Source: Capitulum mitella
Taxonomy: Eukaryota > Arthropoda > Thecostraca > Pollicipedomorpha > Pollicipedidae
Direction of reading: 5' to 3'
DNA length: 64,000 nucleotides
Assembly: GCA_030062745.1 (NCBI GenBank)
Contig: CP099849.1
Coordinates: 7,362,586 to 7,426,585, forward strand
Shown here: positions 1 through 11,500 of the stretch, piece by piece
Layout: the number at the start of each line of letters is the position of its first letter
How positions within the stretch are numbered: the stretch's first letter is position 1
Notes under the pieces: model-generated
The model's input: the letters and a program-made list of their open reading frames with translations, nothing else
Told to the model about the DNA's origin: nothing
Database searches by the model: none
Made by a program: the position numbers and the translations under genes

Positions 1-8
1 GTGAGGTA

Positions 9-19
<11 letters not shown>

Positions 20-56
<37 letters not shown>
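20..56. repeat. (TA)n microsatellite
   Basis: Alternating T and A for roughly 35 bases at the left edge. The flanking sequence up to 273 shows no gene and is presumably intron of MED1, whose last visible exon lies at 2517-2718 on the minus strand. Confidence 0.9.
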
Positions 57-60
<4 letters not shown>

Positions 61-284
61 GGTACGGGCATACACTCATACAACCATGACTAACAGGTAT
101 CAGACAATGCGCTGCTGATCACATCGAAAATATATCAAGTTGCAAATCCTACATAAACGACGATTTCATAAAAAAATAGGTTGGTTTACATAATCCCATT
201 TGACTCGGACTGAAGAACTGCGGCAAAAATGTCATTCGTGCCATAGGTAATCCACAGCTGGGGCCAGCGGCCTTCTGACGTGGA

Positions 285-2458
285 TGGTTGGTTATTGGGG
301 CTTAGGGGCGCACCGACTGCAGGGTCATTCGGCGCCCATAACTTCTTCAAGTAGCTCCATTAAAAAGAGTCACGACGATTAATAAAATCCGACGGCGTAA
401 TATAACGCAATTATGTCAAGACAAAAAAGTTACCTACAACAGCATACACAAAATAAAACACATGTGACTAGTAGCGTGAAAAAACCGCAGAAAAACCGAC
501 ATCCAATAAAAACCGGAACAACTGTCCCGTCTCTATAAAACGAGACTCGTCACTCAGCAAATCCTGCAAAGTGCGAGGAGTCGTACTGTGGCCAAAGTGC
601 CGCAAACGCTCTAGGTCAAACCATTGCATATCAGCACATGGTGCACAGTGAGGGGCTCACTGCAGCGGGGGCACATCCCTCTCTCTTCGCCCTTTAACAG
701 ATGGTGATGCGTTACGTATGTGTGGCCTAGGCGCAAACGGCAGAGAATAACCTCCTCTCGCCGGTTTTCGCGTGAACTTGAGGCCCAAGTTCCTAGGTGG
801 GGTTTAATACTTTTGAGCTTATTTGGACCGAGCGCATCCCACTCACGTTGCCACAAGTCATACATATATGACGAAAACACACGATAAAAGTCCTTGGCAG
901 GCAATGACATTCGTCGCGTCACACACATGCGGACGCACGCTTCGCGGCTGCATCGGCTCGTTCGTTGCCGATATCCCCACGTGGCTGGGGATCCAACAGA
1001 ACGTCACTCTCTTTCCATGTCGGTCTAACGCTGTCAATCGTCTTAAAATATCCTGTATAAGGGGATGACGCGGATGGAAACACTTCAGCGCTAAAAGGCT
1101 ACTCAGCGAGTCTGTAAAAAGTACGTAAAAACCATCGTCGCTTGCCTCAATGAAACACAGCGCCTTGTCGATAGCCACGAGTTCCGACGTATAAACCGAT
1201 GCATGAGGTGGCAAAGTAAATGACCGAGTGTCAGGGCCACACACGAAAGCACAGCCCACACCAGCCTCCGTCCTCGATCCATCGGTGAAAGCAGTCATAT
1301 GGCCATCGTAGGATGCCATGTGCTCCAGTGCTCTGCACCGTAACTCCTCCGGGGCCACGTCGCGCTTCCGGTTCTCAGCCAAAGACACGTCCACCACAGG
1401 GGACACCAGTTCCCAGGGAGGTATATCCAGATCGTAAGAACGTGCCACGGACCTCAGTCGCACACCGCTCTCAATTAACAGGTCATGGACTCTCACACAG
1501 AAAGGAGTGGCTTTCAGAGATCGTCCGGTGCGAAAAAGGGCTATTGTGCTGGAAGAAAACACCGCCTCATATGTCGGGTGGTCGGGGAACTGAGCTAACT
1601 TGCATGCATACCGCAGCCCGAGCACCTTCCGTCGCAAAGCCAGGGGTGGCTCATTAGCTTCCACCAAGATACTAGCGGTGGGAGACGTTCTGAAGGCACC
1701 CGTAGCAATGCGCAAGGCAGAGTTGTGCACTGTGTCCAACGTACGCTTGCTGGAATCGCATGCAGAGTCATACACAAAACAAGCATAGTCCAACTTAGAG
1801 CGAATCAGGGATCTGTATAGACGGAGCAACGTCACTCTGTCCGCACCGTACGATGTACCTGCGACACACTTTAAAACGTTCAGTGATTTAAAACATTTCT
1901 CACGCAGCGATTTAAAATGGTCCCTGTACGTCAATCGTTTGTCAAATTGCAGTCCAAGAAACCGCACTACTGGCTCCGACGGAATCAGTTTCCCGTACAG
2001 TTGCACAGATAAAGCGGGACAGCCACGGCGAGAGCGGCAAAAGTGGCACGCAACTGTTTTCGACGTCGAGAAACGGAAGCCATTTGCCAGGCTCCACTTC
2101 TCCAAGCGGCCGACGGCCAGCTGCAACTGCCTCTCCATCGAGATAGCACTGGACGCCTTACACCATATTGCCAGATCGTCGACGAACAGTGACCTTCCTA
2201 CAGAGCGAGGCAGTCTGTCTACCACATCGTTAATCATAATGGCAAAGAGTGTCACACTTAACACACCACCCTGAGGCACGCCGTTCACCTGCAGAAACCG
2301 GTCAGAAAAGTGGTTTCTTACACGAACACGGAAAAAACGGTCATCCAAGTACTTCTGTAAAAACACGCCCATACGGCCACAAATACCTTGCCCAAAAACC
2401 TTTAAGAGAATGCCGTGTCGCCACGTCGTGTCGTATGCACCCTCAATGTCAGCAAGAA
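285..2458 (-). mobile_element. 5'-truncated I/Nimb-like LINE (RT + RNase H), bounded by target-site duplications
   Basis: A non-LTR retrotransposon in antisense reading. It starts inside the reverse transcriptase domain (ADIEGAYDTTW near 2450) and keeps the GVPQGG motif and the FVDDLA catalytic box (FADD-type). A thumb follows with the TGAFRTSP and EANEPPL motifs usual in arthropod I-clade elements. Then comes an RNase H domain (FTDGSRTEAGVG, YTSELVAIDKAL, FTDSLSSL, WIPSHVGI), and a C-terminal C-x2-C...HH...C cluster near 640. The reading frame shifts once just after the RNase H domain (near 960) and continues in another minus frame to a stop near 475. The 3' UTR ends in a hairpin and a CCAATAACCAACC-type tail at 285-340. 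An 11-base duplication, TCTGACGTGGA, flanks the element at 274-284 and 2459-2469. The intact duplication and near-open frame suggest a recent insertion. It lies 48 bases downstream of a MED1 splice donor. The clade assignment is from memory of motifs. Confidence 0.9.
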
Positions 2459-2516
2459 TCTGACGTGGAGTACCGCACGAGGCGTCAGCACGAGCCAGGC
2501 CACCGGCGGTCGTCAC

Positions 2517-5500
2517 CTCTTGCCGTCAGGCCGGTCCTCGACGCTGATGAGACTGGTGGTCTGCAGCTTGTGCGCCGTGGAGCTCTGCAAGCTGACCTCG
2601 ACCCAGAGGCCCAGCTGGCGCGAGGTCACCGTCTCGACCGTCAGCGGCAGCAGCTGGCCGCTATCGGCGTCCAGCAGGTGATACGGCGTCACCATGTAGG
2701 TCAGCCGCATCGGCTGGCCTGCCGGTCGGCGGCGGGCGTCGTCAGGGGACGCGGAGGCCGTGAGGTCAGACCTGGGTGGCGACACAGGGCGGCAGGTGGG
2801 GGGAGGTCCCACTCAGAGGGTAGCCGGGAGATGAGGAAAGGGTTCAGTGTGCAGGGGGAGGAGGCGGTACGGGCGAGCGGGTACATTGAGGGGACTGGAA
2901 TGGAGAACAGGTCTCAAGACTACGAGGATAAGCAGGGACTCTCTGAGGTAACACGAAGGCTGGGCTAGAGGAATGGATATCATGATGTGACAAACAATCT
3001 TGTCGTGGACTTCAGGCCCAGCCGAAGCCAAAGACAACTCTCACAAGTAATATCCACTACAAAGATTGCTGTCACCGTCAACCGATCACGCAAAAGACCC
3101 GATTCGGGAGCAGCCGTCTGCCAGAAGCCTCTCCTCACATGGATCCGGACCTAAGACGGGGTTTGGGCCTAAGTTCCGACCTGAGCATGGATTCTGACAT
3201 AGAACTAGATCAGGAAGTAGATTTGAAGCACACTGGATCAGAAATTGGATCAGAGACCGGACGTGAACCAGGATCAAGCCCTGCAATACGTCCCAAACCA
3301 CGTCTGACTTTTTGATCCAGACTAAATGACTTCATATGGCAATGACCCAGATATGGCAATCCATTTTAAATGGCCTCCACATCCACACCTCGGGCTATCG
3401 CCCGACGCGGGCCTGAATCACGAGCTACGCTCGAACCCCGCCCCCGCCCGAGCCTGACGCAGGGCCCGGACCCGACCCCATCTCTCACCGAGCCGCCGCA
3501 GCTGGACGATGCCGACCGGACCTCGGTGGACCAGCGTGCGCGGGTCGGAGATGGTCGTCGCCTGGATCGCGGCCAGCCGCGCCAGGTCCGTCTCCATGGC
3601 GCGCAGAGCCGGGTACGCGCGCGACTTGAGCTTCCGGTCGGCGTTCAGCTTGTAGAGCGCCAGCAGGCCCTCCAGGTGGCTGGTGAACTCGTTGAAATCG
3701 CCGACGGCCAGGCACTGGACCAGCTCTGGACACGGCTGGCGGCGAACAGGCCCGGTGACGTCAGTGTGGGCGGTTAGAAGGTTGCCCGGCAATAGAACTG
3801 GGAAGGTTACAGGAGCCCAGTAGCAGCATTATAAGGGAAAGAATTATGTTGGACTACATTTCTGGTTGCTGCGCAGAATTTTCAACAAAGTGACGACGAC
3901 AAGACCAGACTCCAATCCGACAAATCACACAGGACAACTCGCCCTGTGCTTCGCTCTGTGCTTATGCTGAGGGATACAAAACACAGGAATTCATGCTTAA
4001 TGACTCAGTTCGATGCTCGGCGACGTTTCCATGCAAAGCAGCATGCCAGCAGCTTGAGGCGCAATGGACACCATGCAGCTCGGAGAGCGGCACAGGGGCG
4101 GCCGAGGACAGCATAGCCATCGTGCAGAGGATCGGGTCGACATTGGCGCAGACTTCCGAGCACGGCCCCTCCGGGACGGCGGGTCGGAGCGGCCGCCACG
4201 CCTCACCGGCCGGCCGGTGCCGGATCTCAGCCGGACTGACCTGGGGCGCCTGGTCCGCCTCATGCTGGATCTTGACCTCGCGCACCTGGCCCGATGGCAC
4301 GTGCAGCTCCAGCTCGACGTAGAACATGTCACACTCGATAAAACAGCTCTGCCCGGAACTGCTCAGGCTGAACTTTATCCTGCAAGGTAGGGTTGGGACT
4401 TTGGTCACGGCTGACACACAGCGGGACTTAAGCATCAGCTTCCTCAAATAATCGACATGTACCCGAAAAGGTACACCTGTGAGGAATGCACCAGGAAAGC
4501 AAACATGCAATCGACCACTGTCGTAAGGTCAATGATTATCAGATATATATGACTTAAAGCCATCATGACGAAAAACAGATGACTTCCTATGACTAGCGAA
4601 ATCAACTGGAGTAAGTCGTACGACGGCCAGAGGTTTAGGGCCATGCAATGTTTGCATGTCAGGCTGCTGTCAGCTGGTTGGTTGGTTGGTTATTGGGGCT
4701 TAGGGGCGCACCGACTGCAGGGTCATTCGGCGCCCATGTCAGCTGGATGGTGGGCATTTCGTCCGTGGCGACACCGCAAACGCACCCCAGATGTTTGGCA
4801 ACGCTCTCCAGCCGGTCCAGCACGCCCTGCAGGCTGTGGAACTTGACCTTGTCCTGCAGCTGCTCCAGACACTTCTGCAGCTGAGCTTTGTCTGCGCTGT
4901 CCACAGTCTGACGCTTGTCCTGCATCAGGCACAATAACAGCTTATCAGACACGGGAAACCGGCACAGTAGCAATGCCACAACTTCTTCCTGAGCATGAAT
5001 GTTAATCTGCACAGCATGGTCATGAATGCTTTCACACCTGTGACTCACGAAGGTTTTGATGACCTCAAACCATGTCAGCCACCTATTCTATTAGGCACAA
5101 CCAAGCTTCCGTAATAATGCATATATATTTCGCCTAAGGCAGCGCTGAATAAGAGACGATGACGATACCGTACGTTCGCCACAGTGACCTGACCAAACGT
5201 GACCTTCGACTAATGCATGAAACATGAGACAGAAGAAATGGGGCGCAGCAGCGAGCAAACCAACAGGCTGTTTTCGCTGGTAGCCATGCCAACATAATAG
5301 CCAATGATACTGCCTTCATACTGCATCGGTGACCTGACCTGCGACCTTTGGCACTCGTCTCCAAAGTCAGGACACAGTGCGGAGAACGCCACTGCGACCG
5401 GACTTCCTGGCAGCTTTCATTCAAAGCGGCAACAAATGGTGGACAGGGCTGTCTTTGACACCGCCATGGTGGGCGCCGAATGACCCTGCAGTCGGTGCGC

Positions 5501-8500
5501 CCCTAAGCCCCAATAACCAACCGACACCGCCGTGGGCTGCTGGATTGAAAATGGAAAACAGAGTGTGGTGCGTCTTAGGCGCTGGGTTCGAGTCACAGAG
5601 AATGGGCACTAGTATTTGGCCAAGACTACTAAAGTGTTCTGCAGGTGACGGGGCGGCCGTGTTATGTAGCTGCACGGCTCGATGAAGCTTCTTCAGCGCT
5701 ATTTGGCTCGACGCCTGCGGCAACAGTTTCCTACTATATTCATCCGATGGGTCTATGCCAAAATCGAAGGTCACGAACCAGGTTACCTGTGCAAAGAATA
5801 CATATTCCATGATATTTCTTCCACCCAAACGTGTTAAAATCGGTAGTTCCGTTACCATACCTTCACCCCAAAGCCCACGTGTTGCCAAATATGGAGTAAT
5901 TTTTGTCCCGGACGTTACACGAGATGGTCGTGGAGTAGCTTTATCAAGCCGTGCAATTCCACAGCACGACCGTCCGTGACCTGCTGACCCTCTTCGTTTC
6001 GCGCCAGATGCAGGTGTCCATTCTGGAACCTGCACCAAACGCCTACCACGCACCATACTTTCGTCCAGCTCCTTACATCCATCAGGCCACGGCGGCGACA
6101 AAGTCCGGTCGTGGTGGCGTTTCCTTTACTCTGACCTCACTGAAGACCGAAGGCCAAATGTCATAGGTCAGGTCACCGACGCAGGATAAAGGCAGTATTA
6201 GGAGCTGTCATCTGGCATTCCGGTGAAAACTATCCCATCGGCTTCCCCACAACTGCGTACCACTACTTTTCTCCGATAAATCATTCTCAGTGTGAACGGT
6301 CGTCGGATCAGGTCACCGAGGTGGCCTCAAGATACTGGCACATTTCACCCTTTAGTGCAACCTTGGGTGGAACGTGCTTGTAAGTCCGGTCGAGGTGAAG
6401 TTCCCCGTGATTTATACTTAAATTTCGCTTTTGAGACCTCAAGGTAAAACGTCATGGGTACTTCACCGATTTAGTGTAAAGATAGTGTCATTCGCTATCG
6501 ATTGGCATGGCTTTCGGTGAAAATGCCCGTCGGTTTGCTCGCTGCTACTGTTCCACTACTTCATTCCAATGTTTCATCCCAAGATCACAGGTGAAGTAGG
6601 ACCAGGTCACCCCGGACGACTTACGATATCAACATCTCGCATTTAGCGCCGCTTTGGATGAAAGCTGCCCGTAAATCGGGTCACGGTTGCATTCCCCGTA
6701 CAATGACCCCGCTTTTTGGTCTCACGGTCAAAGGCCATGGGTCATGTCACTAAAGGGGTCATCATTCCACGACAAATCGACAACAGGGGTGGCACCATCA
6801 AGTCTCATAGTCTCAGACTCGGGACTAAAATTGGTTGATAGGATTTTCTTATGCCCTGAATCCACTCGTGAAAATTATACTTCGATCAAGTCAACGGTTC
6901 AGGAGTTATAACCTCCGGCATTTTGACGAAGTTACACTATGAGGATTTATTCCGTGGCCGATAACTTTGTGAAATATTCTTCAAAATCGACATATGTATG
7001 CATGTAGGCATTGAAGGGGTCCACGCAGTGACTATTCTGTTCTCTCCTCAACATTACAAAAACGACGATATGTTACTTGTCAGGTGAAATAAAACGAATA
7101 TCACTGAACACAAACACATAGAAAGTGTCAAATGTTTCAAGTGTTTTAAAAACCATGCGCGTGAGGTGGCAATGAACTACCTGCCGGAGGCAGGCAGTTC
7201 CAGCCCACTGCGGATCGGTAGGACAAGAGCCGCTGGGTTGCCGCCAGCCACACACGTGGCCGGTGTACGGCACCTGTGCCAACGGCAACCGCGCGGGCGC
7301 GGCGGCAGCAGACCTGGGCACGCGTGGGGAACAGAGCACGTATGGCGGACCGGTACGAGGGGGAGGCGCACGCGCTCCCTTCGGACATTTCTGAAGCTAG
7401 CAAAAGTTCAAGGAAACCATCAGGGCCTATTTTAACATGTTAACTGAGAGGAGAATAATCCCCACCAGTGGCAGCCAAATCCCACTCCTTCCCCCTTAGT
7501 ACACAGCCAAATTACCCCCTACGAAAACGTTATTTTGCCAGCAGCCCAAGAACGCCCAATGTTCTGTCGGTACGGCCTGCAGTTTCCAAGATGAAGTGCC
7601 CGGTAGCGGCGCGCGTCTTTCGAAAATGCCGGATTTGGCAAACACATGCAAACTCCATTGGGGACTCGGCAGCGTACTACGCGCAGGCCCACCGTCCCCG
7701 AAAATCTGATATCATGCAATTTGCCCCCCAAACCCCTGAGATCGCCACGTTTCAGCCGCGTGCGACCACTAGTCTCGCCACACCACCCCGTCTGAGCTGA
7801 ACCCCGACAAGGTCACACAAAACAAGGTCGGCGGAGTACCCAGGTTTTGTTTTTATGTGATCCACAATTCGACCGTCAGACCCCCCCCCCAGTGATATGT
7901 TCTAAAAAAGGGCCCTGGAAACCATTACTGGCCAGACTTCTGACATATGATGTGGCAGTCAAATTCTGTTTAGCTAGCATGGAAGGCCTTATTTTGGCTT
8001 CATATACAGCAGAATAAAGGAAAAGCGTTTCCGTTACAAAAGCTCATTTTGAGACCGCCAATGTACCATATTTGGGCGTCTTCGAAACCTTGTCCCAGGA
8101 TCTCGAGAACTAAGAGTTACGGAGATGAGAGTGACACGAATAAAAAGCTCGTCAAATTTTATGAAGAATGAATGCATACTTGTTTAATGAGTCAATATTG
8201 TAGGGTCAGAAGGTTAAACAAGGTCATATTACGACGTCCAAAATCTGTGGGCAATTAAAACAAATTTGGCGGTTCTATGCATTTATCTTGGGTACCGATC
8301 AGTCAAAAAAAGACCAAAAACGTTTCTTCATTGTCAAAAAAGATAGCGCTTACTTCCCGGGTTATGCCAGGTCGGGTCAACAGCTATTGGAACGTAGAAT
8401 TAATTGGTGTCAAAACTGGTACTCAAGTAAATTTACTTCACATGTTTTGGAATCACAATTGCAAATGTTTGGCCCCAAATAAAAAAAAAATCCGGAAACG

Positions 8501-11500
8501 ATCAATGTAGGTCACCTTAGGTCATATCAGGTCAACAAAGATCGAATATGAATATGAGGTGCAAATGTTGCAATCATGTACGTTTGCAATTGCAAATCAT
8601 GTAATCATTACAACCATGCAAACGCCATTTCATCGCCATAATCATGCTGATGTGTCCTTGAATAAAATGAAAATCAGGGGCAGGTCACATCAGGTCAGAT
8701 CAAGAACGACTCCAGGAGAAATGTGTCTGTCTCGTTTGAAAAATCACGGTGCCATGGTGTTCGATTTCGAACGAGACAGACACATTTTGCCTTCTATCGT
8801 CCATGGTCTGACCTGACCTGAATTGCCCTTGATAACTTCCATGTCATTCAAAGACACATCAGCATGAAAACTGAGATCAAATGATGTTTGTTTGGCATAC
8901 ACACCTTTACTCGGTCTCGAGTCACGAATGTTGTAACAGACGACCTTAGCTGACATGATATGACCGTAGATGACCTATATTAATCTTTTCCTGACAGATT
9001 TTTCATGAATGACCAAAAGTTTGCAATGGTGATTCCAAAGCATATGCTCAAGGTAAGCACTTGAGTGCCAGTTTTGACACCAAGCAGTGTTGTGCTCTAA
9101 TCTCTCTTTGCCTGACCGGACATAGCCTGAGGAGTGGAAGATATCTTTTTGACAATGGAAAATCGTTTTTGCTTGGACTTCTCAGTAGTCAACATGAGTT
9201 TATAAGACCGTCCTATTTCCTTTAATTACCCACAGGTTTTGGACGTGTCATGACATAATCTTGTTTGGCCTCTTGATCCCAAAAATTAACTCGAAGTCAA
9301 TAAATATGCGTTTATTCTCCATGGAATTTGGTGAATTTTTTATTTATGATACTAGTTTCTGTAGTTCCCTTAGTTCTTGAGATCCTGGGGGTTCAAGAAT
9401 CTTCAAATATGGTGAATTTGCACTCTCAAAATGAGCATCTAAAACAAAAATGTTATTTCTTCTATTTGCTGAATATGAGGCCAACATAGGAGCCTTTCAT
9501 TTTGGCTGAACAAAATTTAACACATGGACACAAAGATATGGAAGTCACCAGAGGTCACATGACCTGAGGTCACATCACAAGTTTTTAAGAGTTATTATAT
9601 GTAAAACGTCTGACCAGAAATGGTTTTCTTGTAGACCTGTGCATTCCAAAATGTCTGGATTTTTAGATTTCTAATAATATTTCATGTTAATGGCCAATAA
9701 ACAGACCCTTGCAGCATCACCTCACCAAAATCCTGGAGGCTATAGCTCTTGAACCATTGACCTGGTCAAACTGAATTTCAAACAGGTAGATTCAGGGCAT
9801 AAGAAAATCTTGCACACAAACTTTGGTCAAAATCTGAGACATGGGATGGACAATCAGCCTTTGCTGCATCAATTTGTTGTTGAATGCCCCTACTGGAGAA
9901 GAATGATGATGTCACTAGCTTTTGTTTGGTATCACTCTGGCTAAAAACTAACCATTCACTGGGTAATATTGTCCTATCAGTATGATGACATGAAATGCAA
10001 GCTGTGGTTTGCTGGCAGAGAATCTCTCCATTGCATCCTCTGATCCTCATGTGTAATGCCCATTTAACCACCACCAAATCTAAGGCTACTGGTAGAGGTT
10101 CACAAAGGCACAAATGACAGTCTTCAGAAAACAGAACAAGATATCTTCCCAATTTATGCAAAGAATCTGATAAAAGTGGCTACTTTACCAAGCAGAACAA
10201 ATACAAAATGAGGATCATATCAAATGCTTACCATGAGTGCAAGGCGCAGGCTTTTGGAGCTTTCTTGAAGAGTTCTGATGCTGGAAGACTTGGCTCTTAG
10301 TTTTTCCATAAGCATCTCCACCTTTCCAACCAGTCTTGTCTTCCATTGTGTTGGCTTTTTGTGCCTAGCTGAAAGCAGTATGAAATGAATCCTGGTAAAC
10401 CTTCACATATCATTACAATATCATACTGCATGCAGCAATACATGGGGACATGTCATTATAACAGATCAATGAGTCCTATAAGCCCAAACTTAGTTCTACT
10501 GATATCTGGCATACTGCACTCAATGCTGAATGGCTGACCTTCCAGTCCTCACTGGAAGGTGGAGTAGGTGAACCAGACCTAAAACTTTAATTAGGTACTG
10601 CAAAACCATATTCATGTCATTTAAAAACATTTCTTAAATCCTTTTACAACCAATGAAACAATGGAAACTGAACAAGATCTACAATACTGGGGTATTGCAT
10701 CTCACAAGGGTGCTTTTGTTTTGTTTGGAAGTAATACCATGAGAAAGAGCATCTTCTGATCAGTCAATGGTAACTGGCAGAGATACATGAGATTTTCACA
10801 CCCCCAGATAAAACTGTGATTCCCCATCAGCCTCTAGTGTGTCACTGGTTAAGGTGAGTGGAGTTGGTTCATCCTCTCCTAGGCTTCCCAGGGGATACTC
10901 TGCTATGTACTTGGAAGTAAAGGACAGAAGTATTGTGCCAAAGGTATGATATATGATGCTACAGGCCACAGGTCAGTAAAGGATGCAACCAGACTTGGCT
11001 CTGTCTGAGAAAGAGGTAAGGCCATGCAAAGTTCAGTATTACATTATACTAAAATAGGGGCAATGTCTGGGTTGACTGAGTAGTAATAATATGTATATAT
11101 GCTGTATAGAATTACATGTTACTACATGTTACCAGGCTTTTTACATTGCTCAAAAACTATTCCAACTATGTAATCCATAAAAAATGTGGTGTCCCCAGTG
11201 CCATACCATGTAATAATCCTCTCAGTTGTACACAAATCACCATTTCCAAACAAATGAGCAGTATGGCCCAACAGTGTAACATGGTTTTCACTTAGTCCTG
11301 GCATAAGGTGTGTTCTAATAGCAAGTATGATTGTTTTCCATGAGCTGACAAATTCTTACAGGAAATCCCATGACTTTTGGGCTAGAGATGCAGTCATCAA
11401 ACACAACAGTCAGATCAGAACAGTTTGAAAGTATGTCAACAACAACCACAGACCACCTCTTGACAACTAGAGGTGACTACCACAAGCACATCAAAGGAAG

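Noticed and set aside
4659-4785. Extension of the MED1 exon through the LINE tail copy (open frame reading WAPNDPAVGAPLSPN)
   Set aside because: The frame happens to be open through the inserted repeat, but the GTGCGT donor at 4785 joins in phase to the next exon and restores the family sequence LGIKF.
2249-5048. Plus-strand open frames opposite MED1 exons
   Set aside because: They are GC-rich antisense shadows. The minus strand gives a continuous MED1 match with correct splice phases.
9778-10161. 127-codon minus-strand frame as a MED1 exon or separate gene
   Set aside because: No family resemblance. The real MED1 exon lies next to it at 10232-10368, in a different frame and joined by phase to 4919.
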